Part shown: positions 33,012 through 40,669 of the stretch, piece by piece
How the letters are laid out: each line of letters opens with the position of its first letter
Numbering within the stretch: position 1 is the stretch's first letter
Origin: Alphaproteobacteria bacterium
GTDB lineage: Bacteria; Pseudomonadota; Alphaproteobacteria; Ferrovibrionales; Ferrovibrionaceae
Length of the DNA: 64,000 nucleotides
Assembly (NCBI GenBank): GCA_017307375.1
Contig: JAFKFH010000005.1
Location: 62,001-126,000 of the forward strand
Reading direction: 5' to 3'
The notes under the pieces: model-generated
What the model was told of the DNA's origin: nothing
Databases searched by the model: none
The model's input: only the letters and a program-made list of their open reading frames with translations
Translations under genes and position numbers: made by a program

Positions 33012-33470
33012 ATGCTCGTCACCCTTCTCAACGTCGTCTGGTTCATCCTCGGCGGCTTCCTCGCGGCCCTGCTCTGGATCGTCGCCGGCGTGATCATGGC
33101 GATCACCATCGTCGGCCTGCCCTGGGCGCGCTCCTGCTTCGTGATCGCCGGCTACACCGCCTGGCCGTTCGGCCGCGAACTGATCTCGCGCAAGGTGCTC
33201 ACCGGCCAGGACGACCTCGGCACCGGGGCGCTGGGCACGATCGGCAACGTCCTCTGGTTCGTGCTGGCCGGCATCTGGCTGGCGATCTCGCATCTGTGCA
33301 CGGCCGTTGCCTTCGCCATCACGCTGATCGGCATTCCCTTCGCCTGGGCCCATCTGAAACTTGCGGCCGCCTCGCTCGCCCCGGTCGGCAAGACCGTCGT
33401 GACGACCGAAGAGGCCGAGGAGGCCCGCCGGCGCGACGCGGTAGCGGCAGTCGACCGCTATCGCACCTGA
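33012..33470 (+). CDS. YccF-domain inner-membrane protein
   Basis: The 152-residue protein has two repeats of the YccF domain, each with hydrophobic helices: LLNVVWFILGGFLAALLWIV with GLPWARSCF, and IGNVLWFVLAGIWLAISHL with GIPFAWAHLKL. The function of the family is unknown. The C-terminal tail is charged and cytoplasmic. It follows the flavoprotein gene by 12 bases with an AGGAGG ribosome-binding site and is probably co-transcribed. Confidence 0.9.
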   Translation: MLVTLLNVVWFILGGFLAALLWIVAGVIMAITIVGLPWARSCFVIAGYTAWPFGRELISRKVLTGQDDLGTGALGTIGNVLWFVLAGIWLAISHLCTAVAFAITLIGIPFAWAHLKLAAASLAPVGKTVVTTEEAEEARRRDAVAAVDRYRT

Positions 33471-33504
33471 TCCGGGCGCCGATCCGCTCCGACAGGCGCA
33501 TCTC

Positions 33505-34446
33505 TCAGCCGAGCAACCTTCCCTTCAGCATCAGGCGCAGCGTGGCACCGGCCACCAGCACGACGACGAGATTGGCGGCAGCGAACAGACCGGGAGCCAG
33601 AATCGCGATGGCCCCGGTATCGCCGCGCTCGACCAGCAGCATCGGGGCCGAGGCCAGCGCCGTGGCGCCGAAGGTGAAGCCCCAGTAGGAGGGGGTGAAA
33701 GGCTGCTGCCTGATCCAGGGCAGCAGCCGCAGCAGCAGCACCGCCTGCAGGATGCCGTAGCCGAGCAGCGCATGGACGACGATGTCGGGGCCGCCCGGTC
33801 CGACGCTCAGATAGGCGACGGCACCGACGACCGGCGGGGCCAGCTGGATGCCGAGCGCTGGGCGCAGCGGCGGCGGCATCATCGGCGCGGTATAGAGCCG
33901 GTGCAGCAGCACCGATTCGATCGCCAGCCAGGAGAACAGCCCGGCACCGAAGGCCAACTGACCCCAATCCTTCAGGCCCAGCGCCGCCAGCGCGGTCGCG
34001 GTGACGAAGCCGCCCGCGACCGACGGCAGATACAGCACCGGCGTCGTCGCGCCGGGGTCACGGTCGCCCTGCCACAGCATCCCGGTCCGCCAGAGTGCGA
34101 AGGCCAGGGTGAACAGCGCGCCGGCAGCGATCAGGATCGTGGCCGCGGTCTTCGAATAAGGCAGTGCGCCCAGCCCGACCAGCATGGTGGCGACGCCGGC
34201 AAGACCGATGAAGCAGCATTGCACGGGATGGCCGGCTTCGGCGCGTGCCGCCTCGGCCGCCTGTACCCATTTCGCCGCATAGAGGACGGCGACGACCAGC
34301 CAGACGGCCGCGGCGATCAGCATCACGACCTCGCCGACGACCGCCGGCAGGCCCCAGAGCCGGGCCCCCAGGCGCCAGATGCCGCCGAGCCCGGCCAGGC
34401 CGAGGACCATGCCGAAGAAGGCGGCGGGAACGACGGGCAGTCGCAT
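33505..34446 (-). CDS. tehA: TehA-type transporter of the TDT family
   Basis: The 313-residue membrane protein has about ten hydrophobic helices. It shows TehA/SLAC1-family patterns: PAAFFGMVLGLAGLGGIWR at the N-terminus, TTPVLYLPSVAGGFVTA, FGAGLFSWLAIESVLLHRLY and PPLRPALGIQLAPPVVGAVA. TehA proteins are anion channels; the gene name comes from tellurite resistance when overexpressed. The ATG at 34446 follows GGGGGA. Upstream in-frame sequence is antisense to the neighbouring ycaQ frame and was rejected. It begins 17 bases after the ycaQ stop, so the pair may be an operon. Confidence 0.88.
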   Translation of the reverse strand: MRLPVVPAAFFGMVLGLAGLGGIWRLGARLWGLPAVVGEVVMLIAAAVWLVVAVLYAAKWVQAAEAARAEAGHPVQCCFIGLAGVATMLVGLGALPYSKTAATILIAAGALFTLAFALWRTGMLWQGDRDPGATTPVLYLPSVAGGFVTATALAALGLKDWGQLAFGAGLFSWLAIESVLLHRLYTAPMMPPPLRPALGIQLAPPVVGAVAYLSVGPGGPDIVVHALLGYGILQAVLLLRLLPWIRQQPFTPSYWGFTFGATALASAPMLLVERGDTGAIAILAPGLFAAANLVVVLVAGATLRLMLKGRLLG

Positions 34447-34463
34447 GCGATTTCCCCCAGGGA

Positions 34464-35660
34464 TCAATGCAGAATGGCGCTCAAGGCCGGGGCCAGTTCG
34501 CCCGACTGCTTGACGGTGATCTTTTCCAGGCCGAGCCAGGCCGCCATGTCGCGCAATTCGGCGGCGAGCGCCGCGGCCGTTTCGGACGGTGCCGCCGCTT
34601 CGCGATGGGCGGACTGCACCAGCAGGGTCGAGGCGGCGCGATCGGCCTTCAGGTCGACACGCGCCACCAGCGCGTCGCCGAGCAGGAAGGGCAGCACGTA
34701 GTAGCCATGCACCCGCTTCTCGGCAGGGGTGTAGATCTCGATGCGATAGCGGAAGCCGAACAGCCGCTCGGTCCGCGACCGTTCCCACACCAGCGGATCG
34801 AACGGGGCGAGCAGCGCGCGGGCCTCGATACGGCGCGGACGGCGCGCCTCGGCATGGACGTAGGCGACCTTGGGCCAGCCTTCGACCGCGACCGGGATCA
34901 GTTCGCCGGCCTCGACCAGTTCGGGCAGGCGCGGCTTTACGTCCTCCGGGTCGAGGCGGAAATAGTCGCGCAGGTCCGAGGCGGTCGCGACCCCGAGCGC
35001 GCGGGCCGACAGCCGCAGCAGCTCGCGATGCGCGTCGGCCGCTTCCGGCACCGGCAGCGCCATGATTTCCGGCGGCAGGACCCGCTCGGGCAGGTCGTAG
35101 ACGCGCTCGAAGCCGCGGCGGGTCGCAGTGGTGATATGGCCGGCCCAGAACAGCCATTCCAGCGCATGCTTGGCTTCCGACCAGCCCCACCAGCCGCCGG
35201 CGCCCTTGGTACCCTCGATGGCGGACGCGACCAGCGGACCTTCGCTCGCCACCCGCGCCAGGATCGCCTCGGCATAGCCGCGGCGGTCGGCGATATAGCG
35301 GGCCAGGCCGCCATAGATGCCTTCCAGCCGGTCGGCACGCTGCATCCGCCAGCGCAGCAGCGGCCAGCTTTCCAGCGGCAGCAGCGAGGCCTCGTGCGCC
35401 CAGTACTCGAACAGGCTGCGCGGCTTGCCCCACGCCGCCGCCTCGAGCAGCGTCGGCGCGTAGGGTCCGAGGCGCGAGAACAGCGGCAGGTAGTGGGCCC
35501 GGGCCAGCACGTTGACCGAATCGATCTGCAGCAGCCCGATCCGGCCCAGCACGCGGCGCAGATGCCGGCGATCGACCGGCCGCTGCGGACGCGGGTCGCC
35601 CAGGCCTTGCGCGGCGATCGCGATGCGGCGCGCGGCGCTCAGCGACAGTTTGTCCATCAC
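34464..35660 (-). CDS. YcaQ/AlkZ-family DNA glycosylase (winged-helix, HTH_42)
   Basis: The 398-residue protein is a winged-helix glycosylase of the type that unhooks interstrand crosslinks or removes bulky alkylated bases. The catalytic Q-x-D motif is present (LLQIDSVNVLARAHYLPLFS, Gln45 and Asp47). GLARYIADRRGY and WWGWSEAKHALEWLFWAGHI are also family landmarks, as is the C-terminal RIEARALLAPFDPLVWERSR. The start is ATG at 35660 or 35657. It is divergent from the MgtC gene. Confidence 0.9.
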   Translation of the reverse strand: MMDKLSLSAARRIAIAAQGLGDPRPQRPVDRRHLRRVLGRIGLLQIDSVNVLARAHYLPLFSRLGPYAPTLLEAAAWGKPRSLFEYWAHEASLLPLESWPLLRWRMQRADRLEGIYGGLARYIADRRGYAEAILARVASEGPLVASAIEGTKGAGGWWGWSEAKHALEWLFWAGHITTATRRGFERVYDLPERVLPPEIMALPVPEAADAHRELLRLSARALGVATASDLRDYFRLDPEDVKPRLPELVEAGELIPVAVEGWPKVAYVHAEARRPRRIEARALLAPFDPLVWERSRTERLFGFRYRIEIYTPAEKRVHGYYVLPFLLGDALVARVDLKADRAASTLLVQSAHREAAAPSETAAALAAELRDMAAWLGLEKITVKQSGELAPALSAILH

Positions 35661-35699
35661 AGTTTGTTCCCGTTTCGAACCCGCAACCTTTATGCTTCC

Positions 35700-35721
35700 T
35701 TACCGGTTTGACAATCGGTAA
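35700..35721. promoter_or_regulatory. Inverted repeat in the ycaQ/mgtC divergent gap
   Basis: ttaccg and cggtaa frame a 22-bp repeat with inner TT/AA pairs (TTACCGnTTnnnnAAnCGGTAA, 16 of 22 positions symmetric). TTGACA falls inside it (35708-35713). It lies in the 77-bp gap between the divergent genes, close to the mgtC ATG, and may be an operator. Confidence 0.35.
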
Positions 35722-35737
35722 TTGGCGGGACCGCCCA

Positions 35738-37000
35738 ATGACGGAATTCGAGCTGCTGCATCGCCTCGGGGCGGCCCTGGCCATCGGCCTGCTGGTCGGG
35801 CTGGAGCGCGGCTGGCGCCAGCGCGACGAGAAGGAGGGACAGCGCACCGCCGGGCTGCGGACCTATGCACTGTCAGGCCTGCTGGGCGGTGTCGCCGGCA
35901 TCCTGTCGCCGCTCACCTCGGGCCTCGCCGTGCCGGTCACCATCGCCGCCTATACCGTCGCGATCAGCGCATTCCAGTGGCTGGAATCGCGGGCCGACGG
36001 CAATGTCAGCGTCACCGGCGTCGTGGCCGGCATCGTCACCGTGGCGCTGGGCGCCTATGCCGCGCTGGGCGACCTGACGGTCGCGGCGGCGGGCGCGGCT
36101 GCGACCGCGGGGCTACTGGCCCTCAGGGAACCGCTGCACGCGTGGCTGAAGACCCTGTCCTGGCCCGAGATCCGGGCGGCGATGATCCTGGTGGCGATGA
36201 CATTCCTGTTGCTGCCCGTGCTGCCCGATCGCAGCCTCGATCCCTGGCAGGCGGTGAACCCGAAGGAAGTCTGGTTGCTGGCAATCGTCATCGCCGCCGT
36301 TTCCTTCGCCGGCTATGTCGCGATCAAGATGATGGGCAGCAAGGCCGGCATTGCCGCCGCCGCGCTGGCCGGCGGCCTCGCCTCCTCCACCGCGGCGACG
36401 CTGACCTTCGCCCGAATGGCGCGGGAGGGCCGCGGCGACGGCATCAGCCTGCTGGCCGGCGGCGTGCTGATCGCGGGCACGGTGATGATCGCACGCGTGC
36501 TGGCGGTGGCCGGCGCCTTGAACCCGCCGCTGGTCCCGACGCTCGGCCTGCCGCTGGGTGCGGCAGCTGCCGTCATGGCCGCAAGCGGCGCGCTGTTGCT
36601 GCTGCGCCGGCCTCGCCGACCGGGCGACGAGCCGAAACTGGCAATGAAGACGCCGTTCGAATTCGGCACGGTGCTGAAATTCGCCGCCCTGCTCGCCGTC
36701 GTCACGCTGTTCGCCAAACTGGCGCTGGCAAAGGCCGGCCAGGGCGGCCTCTACGCCGTCGCAGCCCTGTCGGGCATTGCCGATGTCGACGCCCTGACCC
36801 TGTCGGTCGCCCGCATGCCCGACGGCATCGGCCATCAGGTGGCGGCGATCGCAATCGGCATCGCCGTCGCGGTGAACACCGTCTCGAAAGCCGTGATGTG
36901 CGGCCTGTTCGGCAGCAGGGCACTGGCGATGATCGTCGGCGGCGTCAGCGCCGCCGCGATCGCGGCCGGGGGCATTGCCCTGGCCTTCGCGCCGGAATGA
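35738..37000 (+). CDS. MgtC/SapB-DUF4010 membrane protein
   Basis: The 420-residue inner-membrane protein joins an N-terminal MgtC/SapB domain (LGAALAIGLLVGLERGWRQR, then GLRTYALSGLLGGVAG) to a C-terminal DUF4010 domain (from about residue 190, with GGLASSTAATLTFARMAREG and LSGIADVDALTLSVARM). About eleven hydrophobic helices are visible. Function is unknown; MgtC is linked to magnesium stress and virulence elsewhere. The ATG at 35738 starts the conserved domain; an earlier in-frame start at 35708 falls within the inverted repeat and has no ribosome-binding site. Confidence 0.88.
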   Translation: MTEFELLHRLGAALAIGLLVGLERGWRQRDEKEGQRTAGLRTYALSGLLGGVAGILSPLTSGLAVPVTIAAYTVAISAFQWLESRADGNVSVTGVVAGIVTVALGAYAALGDLTVAAAGAAATAGLLALREPLHAWLKTLSWPEIRAAMILVAMTFLLLPVLPDRSLDPWQAVNPKEVWLLAIVIAAVSFAGYVAIKMMGSKAGIAAAALAGGLASSTAATLTFARMAREGRGDGISLLAGGVLIAGTVMIARVLAVAGALNPPLVPTLGLPLGAAAAVMAASGALLLLRRPRRPGDEPKLAMKTPFEFGTVLKFAALLAVVTLFAKLALAKAGQGGLYAVAALSGIADVDALTLSVARMPDGIGHQVAAIAIGIAVAVNTVSKAVMCGLFGSRALAMIVGGVSAAAIAAGGIALAFAPE

Positions 37001-37011
37001 TCGGTCGACAA

Positions 37012-37045
37012 TAGTTATTGCCGTTATTGATTATACAAGATAACT
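37012..37045. promoter_or_regulatory. Repeat-rich operator region before the feruloyl-CoA synthase operon
   Basis: The 85-bp gap holds an AT-rich block in GC-rich surroundings. AGTTATTG (37013-37020) is mirrored by CAAGATAACT (37036-37045) with one bulged base. GTTATTG is repeated directly (37014-37020 and 37023-37029). An outer pair TCGGTC (37001-37006) and GACCGA (37052-37057) encloses it. The MarR protein at the end of the operon is the likely binder. Confidence 0.45.
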
Positions 37046-37085
37046 TTCTCGGACCGACAGCAAGATCGGCACGAGGGAGGAATTC

Positions 37086-38864
37086 ATGCGCGACCACCGC
37101 GCCACCGGTCTGTTTGCCCCCTGCATCGTCGAACGCCGCCCAACGGCGGACGGCATGGTGCTGACCTCGGGTCTGGAACCCGGCCAGCCCGCCGACACCG
37201 TGATCGACCTGCTCGAAGCCGCCGCGACGGCCGCGCCCGACCGCGCATTCCTGGCCGAACGCGACGGCCATGGATGGCGCCGCGTCGCCTACGGCGACGC
37301 CGCCCGCACGGTGGGGGACATCGCCCGCAATCTCGTCGCCCGCGGCCTGACCGCGGAACGGCCGCTGGCCATCCTTTCCGACAATGCGATCAACCACGCG
37401 CTGCTCGCGCTCGGTGCGATGGCCGCCGGGGTTCCGGTCGCACAGGTTTCGCCGGCCTATTCGCGGTTCGCCGACCAGGCCAAGCTCGAGCACATCTTCG
37501 CCGCGTTGACCCCGGGACTGGTCTACGCCGCCGACGGGACGGCCTATGGCGCGGCACTGACGCTGGCCGTGCGGCTCGGCATTGCGACCGCAACCGATGC
37601 CGATTTCGCGGCTCTGGCGGCACCGGCGCCGGGACCGTTGCCGACGATCGGCCCGGATACCGTTGCCAAGGTCCTGTTCACCTCCGGCTCGACCAACCTG
37701 CCCAAGGGAGTGATCACGACCCACCGGATGATGTGCTCGAACCAGGAAGCGCTGGCCCGGATCTGGCCGTTCCTGGCAGAGGAACCGCCGATCATGGTCG
37801 ACTGGCTGCCCTGGAACCATGTCTTCGGCGGCAGCTTCGTCACCAACCTCGTCTTGCGTCACCAGGGCACGCTGCATATCGATGCCGGTCGCCCGGTGGC
37901 GGCGCTGATCGACAAGACGCTGGACAACCTGCGCGAGATCGCCCCGACCATCTATTGCAACGTCCCGCGCGGCTTCGACCTGCTGGTGCGGGCGCTCGAC
38001 CACGACGACGAGCTTGCCCGCCGCTTCTTCTCGCACCTGCGGCTGATCTTCTCGGCCGGCGCCGCCTTGCCCGAAAACCTGTGGCAGCGCCTGACCGCGC
38101 TGGCCGAGCGCCATGCCGGCAAGCCCGTTCCGATCATCTCCGGCTGGGGCGCGACCGAGACGGCGCCCTGCGTCACGGCGATCCACTTCGACGGCGCCGG
38201 CCCGGGCAATATCGGCGTGCCGCTGCCGGGGGCCGAACTGAAGTTCCGCCCGTCGGGCGACCGCTGGGAAATGCGGGTGCGCGGCCCGATGGTCAGTCCG
38301 GGCTATTGGCGGCGACCTGACCTGACGGCGGCCGCCTTCGACGAGGATGGTTTCTATCGGATCGGCGATGCCGGCAAGCTGGCCGACCCGCAGGATCCCG
38401 CCCGCGGTATCCTGTTCGACGGGCGGGTGGTCGAGGATTTCAAGCTGTCGAGCGGCACCTGGGTCAATGTCGGCAAGCTGCGGCTTGCCGCCATCGCCGC
38501 CGCCAGCCCGGCGATCGAGGATGCGGTGGTGACCGGCCATGACCGCGACGAGATCGGCCTGCTGCTGTTCCCGAGCCTGGCGGGCTGCCGGCGGCTATGC
38601 GACGCGCCGGCGGCAGAGCTGGCCGAGCTTGCCGGCCACCCGGCGCTGCGCGACCACCTGCGCACCGCGCTGGCGCGGCTGGGCCGCGACGGCGGCAGTT
38701 CGACCCGCGTGGCCCGCGCCCTGATCCTGACCGAACCGCCGTCGGTCGAGCGCGGCGAGATCACCGACAAGGGCTATCTGAACCAGCGGATCATCCTGAC
38801 CGGCCGGGCGGAGGCGGTCGAACGCCTCTACGCCGGCCAGGACATCATCGAAATCAAGCAATAA
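37086..38864 (+). CDS. fcs: Feruloyl-CoA synthase-type acid-CoA ligase
   Basis: The 592-residue adenylate-forming ligase activates a hydroxycinnamic acid, probably ferulate or a relative, to its CoA thioester. The ATP motif is VLFTSGSTNLPKGVITTHRM (~197-216), followed by WLPWNHVFGG and IISGWGATETAP. The C-terminal GRVVEDFKLSSGTWVNVGKL and TDKGYLNQRIILTGR are diagnostic of the Fcs branch over other AMP-dependent ligases. The ATG at 37086 follows GAGGGAGGAA. It is the first gene of an operon with a periplasmic binding protein and a MarR regulator. No feruloyl-CoA hydratase/lyase is nearby. Confidence 0.87.
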   Translation: MRDHRATGLFAPCIVERRPTADGMVLTSGLEPGQPADTVIDLLEAAATAAPDRAFLAERDGHGWRRVAYGDAARTVGDIARNLVARGLTAERPLAILSDNAINHALLALGAMAAGVPVAQVSPAYSRFADQAKLEHIFAALTPGLVYAADGTAYGAALTLAVRLGIATATDADFAALAAPAPGPLPTIGPDTVAKVLFTSGSTNLPKGVITTHRMMCSNQEALARIWPFLAEEPPIMVDWLPWNHVFGGSFVTNLVLRHQGTLHIDAGRPVAALIDKTLDNLREIAPTIYCNVPRGFDLLVRALDHDDELARRFFSHLRLIFSAGAALPENLWQRLTALAERHAGKPVPIISGWGATETAPCVTAIHFDGAGPGNIGVPLPGAELKFRPSGDRWEMRVRGPMVSPGYWRRPDLTAAAFDEDGFYRIGDAGKLADPQDPARGILFDGRVVEDFKLSSGTWVNVGKLRLAAIAAASPAIEDAVVTGHDRDEIGLLLFPSLAGCRRLCDAPAAELAELAGHPALRDHLRTALARLGRDGGSSTRVARALILTEPPSVERGEITDKGYLNQRIILTGRAEAVERLYAGQDIIEIKQ

Positions 38865-38882
38865 ACCGGGAGGAATATCGTC

Positions 38883-40097
38883 ATGCAGTCACTCGTCAGC
38901 CTCAAGGCCGGGGCGCTGGGCCTCGCCCTGCTGCTCGGCGCCGGTCCGGCGCTGGCCCAGAATGCGCCGCTGCGCATCGGCGTGATGAACGACATGTCCA
39001 GCGTCTATGCCGATTTCCAAGGCCGCGGCTCGGTCCTGGCCGCCCAGATGGCGATCGAAGACTACGGCGGCAAGGCCGCCGGCCGCACGCTCGAGGTGGT
39101 TTCGGCCGATCATCAGAACAAGCCGGATGTCGGCTCGGTCATCGCCCGCCGCTGGCTCGACACCGACGGTGTCGAGGTGATCGTCGATCTGCCGAACTCG
39201 GCCGTGGCGCTTGCCGTCAACGACCTGGTACGCGATCGCAACAAGGTCATGATCGGCTCGGGCGCCGGCACCGCCGCGCTCACCGGCGACAAATGCTCGC
39301 CCAATACCGTCCACTGGACCTACGACACCTGGTCGCTCGGCCATGCGTTGGCCCGCGCCGTGATGCAGCGCGGCGGCAAGACCTGGTTCTTCATCACCGC
39401 CGACTACGCCTTCGGCCACGACCTTGAAAAGCAGGCGGGCGACGAGGTGACGGCCGGCGGCGGCAAGGTCGTGGGCGCCGTGCGCCATCCGCTGGGTACG
39501 CCCGACTTCGCCTCGTTCCTGGTGCAGGCGCAAAGCTCGCGGGCCGAAGTCGTGGCCTTCGCCAATGCCGGTGGCGACCAGACCAACGTGCTGAAGCAGG
39601 CGGCCGAATTCAACCTGGGGGCCAGCCAGAAGCTGGTCGGGCTGATCTTCGGCATCAACAACGTGCCGGCGCTGGGCCTGGCCGCGACGCAGGGGCTCCT
39701 GACCGTCAATGCCTTCTACTGGGACATGAACGACCAGACCCGCACCTGGTCGCGCCGCTTCCAGGAACGCCATCCCAGTCGCAACATGCCCAACGACATG
39801 CAGGCCGGCGTCTATGCCGGGGTCATGCACTATCTGAAGGCCGTCGACAAGACGGGCCAGGCCCAGGACGGCCGCGCCGTGGTCGCCGAAATGAAGGCGA
39901 TGCCGACCGACGATCCGCTGTTCGGCAAGGGCGCGATCCGGCCCGACGGCCGCAAGATCCACCCGATGTACCTGCTGGAGGCCAAGACGCCGGCACAATC
40001 GAAGGGCAACTGGGACTACTTCAACGTGCTGGCGACCGTACCGGCCGACGAAGCCTTCCGCCCGCTGGCCCAGGGCGGCTGCCCGCTGGTCAAATAA
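38883..40097 (+). CDS. Branched-chain-amino-acid-type periplasmic binding protein
   Basis: The 404-residue protein has a signal peptide (cut after about PALAQ) and the type I periplasmic binding fold of LivJ-like proteins ([40 protein letters not shown]). Members next to CoA ligases often bind aromatic acids rather than amino acids, so a hydroxycinnamate ligand is a reasonable inference. No permease or ATPase gene accompanies it. The ATG at 38883 follows GGAGGAATA and lies 18 bases after the ligase stop. Confidence 0.9.
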   Translation: MQSLVSLKAGALGLALLLGAGPALAQNAPLRIGVMNDMSSVYADFQGRGSVLAAQMAIEDYGGKAAGRTLEVVSADHQNKPDVGSVIARRWLDTDGVEVIVDLPNSAVALAVNDLVRDRNKVMIGSGAGTAALTGDKCSPNTVHWTYDTWSLGHALARAVMQRGGKTWFFITADYAFGHDLEKQAGDEVTAGGGKVVGAVRHPLGTPDFASFLVQAQSSRAEVVAFANAGGDQTNVLKQAAEFNLGASQKLVGLIFGINNVPALGLAATQGLLTVNAFYWDMNDQTRTWSRRFQERHPSRNMPNDMQAGVYAGVMHYLKAVDKTGQAQDGRAVVAEMKAMPTDDPLFGKGAIRPDGRKIHPMYLLEAKTPAQSKGNWDYFNVLATVPADEAFRPLAQGGCPLVK

Positions 40098-40159
40098 TCG
40101 CCCTCGACCGGGGCGGGTCTTTCCGACACCCTGCCCGCCCCCGTCACGCCGGAGTGAGC

Positions 40160-40657
40160 ATGCCCGTCAACCCATCTTCCCGCCCTCGGCGCAAGCCACC
40201 CGCACAGACCGGGCCAGCCGCTTCCGAACAGGTCGATACCAGCGGCCTCGGCGACTTCGTCGGTTATGCGATCAGGCGGGCACAGCTTGCCGTCTTCCAG
40301 GAGTTCAAGACCTGGATGGCCGAGTTCGAGGTGACGACCGCGCAATTCTCGGTCCTGCTGCTGGTGCGCGACAATCCCGGTCTGAACCAGAAGACGCTGG
40401 CCGGCACGCTGGGCGTGGAGACGCCGCGGATGGTTTTGATCGTCGACTATCTGGAAAATCGCGGGCTGGTGACCCGCCTGGCCTCGACCGTCGACCGGCG
40501 GGCGCGGGCCATCTTCCTGACGGCGCCGGGGCGCAAGCTGCTCCGCCAGCTCGACAGACGCTCGGCCGAGTACGAACGACGCATCGTCGAACGCCTGCGC
40601 GGCGACGACAAGGAAACCCTGATGCGCATGCTGCGGCATCTGGCCGAGCCGGTCTGA
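40160..40657 (+). CDS. MarR-family regulator of the feruloyl-CoA synthase operon
   Basis: The 165-residue protein has a MarR winged helix (QFSVLLLVRDNPGLNQKTLA, LGVETPRMVLIVDYLENRGL, then the wing STVDRRARAIFLTAPG). The first ~35 residues are basic and Pro-rich. MarR proteins of hydroxycinnamate operons respond to the CoA thioester, which fits its position after the ligase gene. ATG at 40160 was preferred over GTG at 40154 because the GGAG ribosome-binding site overlaps that GTG. It probably binds the repeats upstream of the operon. Confidence 0.87.
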   Translation: MPVNPSSRPRRKPPAQTGPAASEQVDTSGLGDFVGYAIRRAQLAVFQEFKTWMAEFEVTTAQFSVLLLVRDNPGLNQKTLAGTLGVETPRMVLIVDYLENRGLVTRLASTVDRRARAIFLTAPGRKLLRQLDRRSAEYERRIVERLRGDDKETLMRMLRHLAEPV

Positions 40658-40669
40658 CCGAATCGCAGC

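Noticed and set aside
31659-33353. A 564-codon minus-strand frame
   Set aside because: It is antisense to the HI0933-type flavoprotein and YccF genes, both strongly supported.
29837-33688. A 1283-codon plus-strand frame running across hpd, marR and the flavoprotein region
   Set aside because: It crosses gene borders and promoters and is antisense or out of frame to clear genes.
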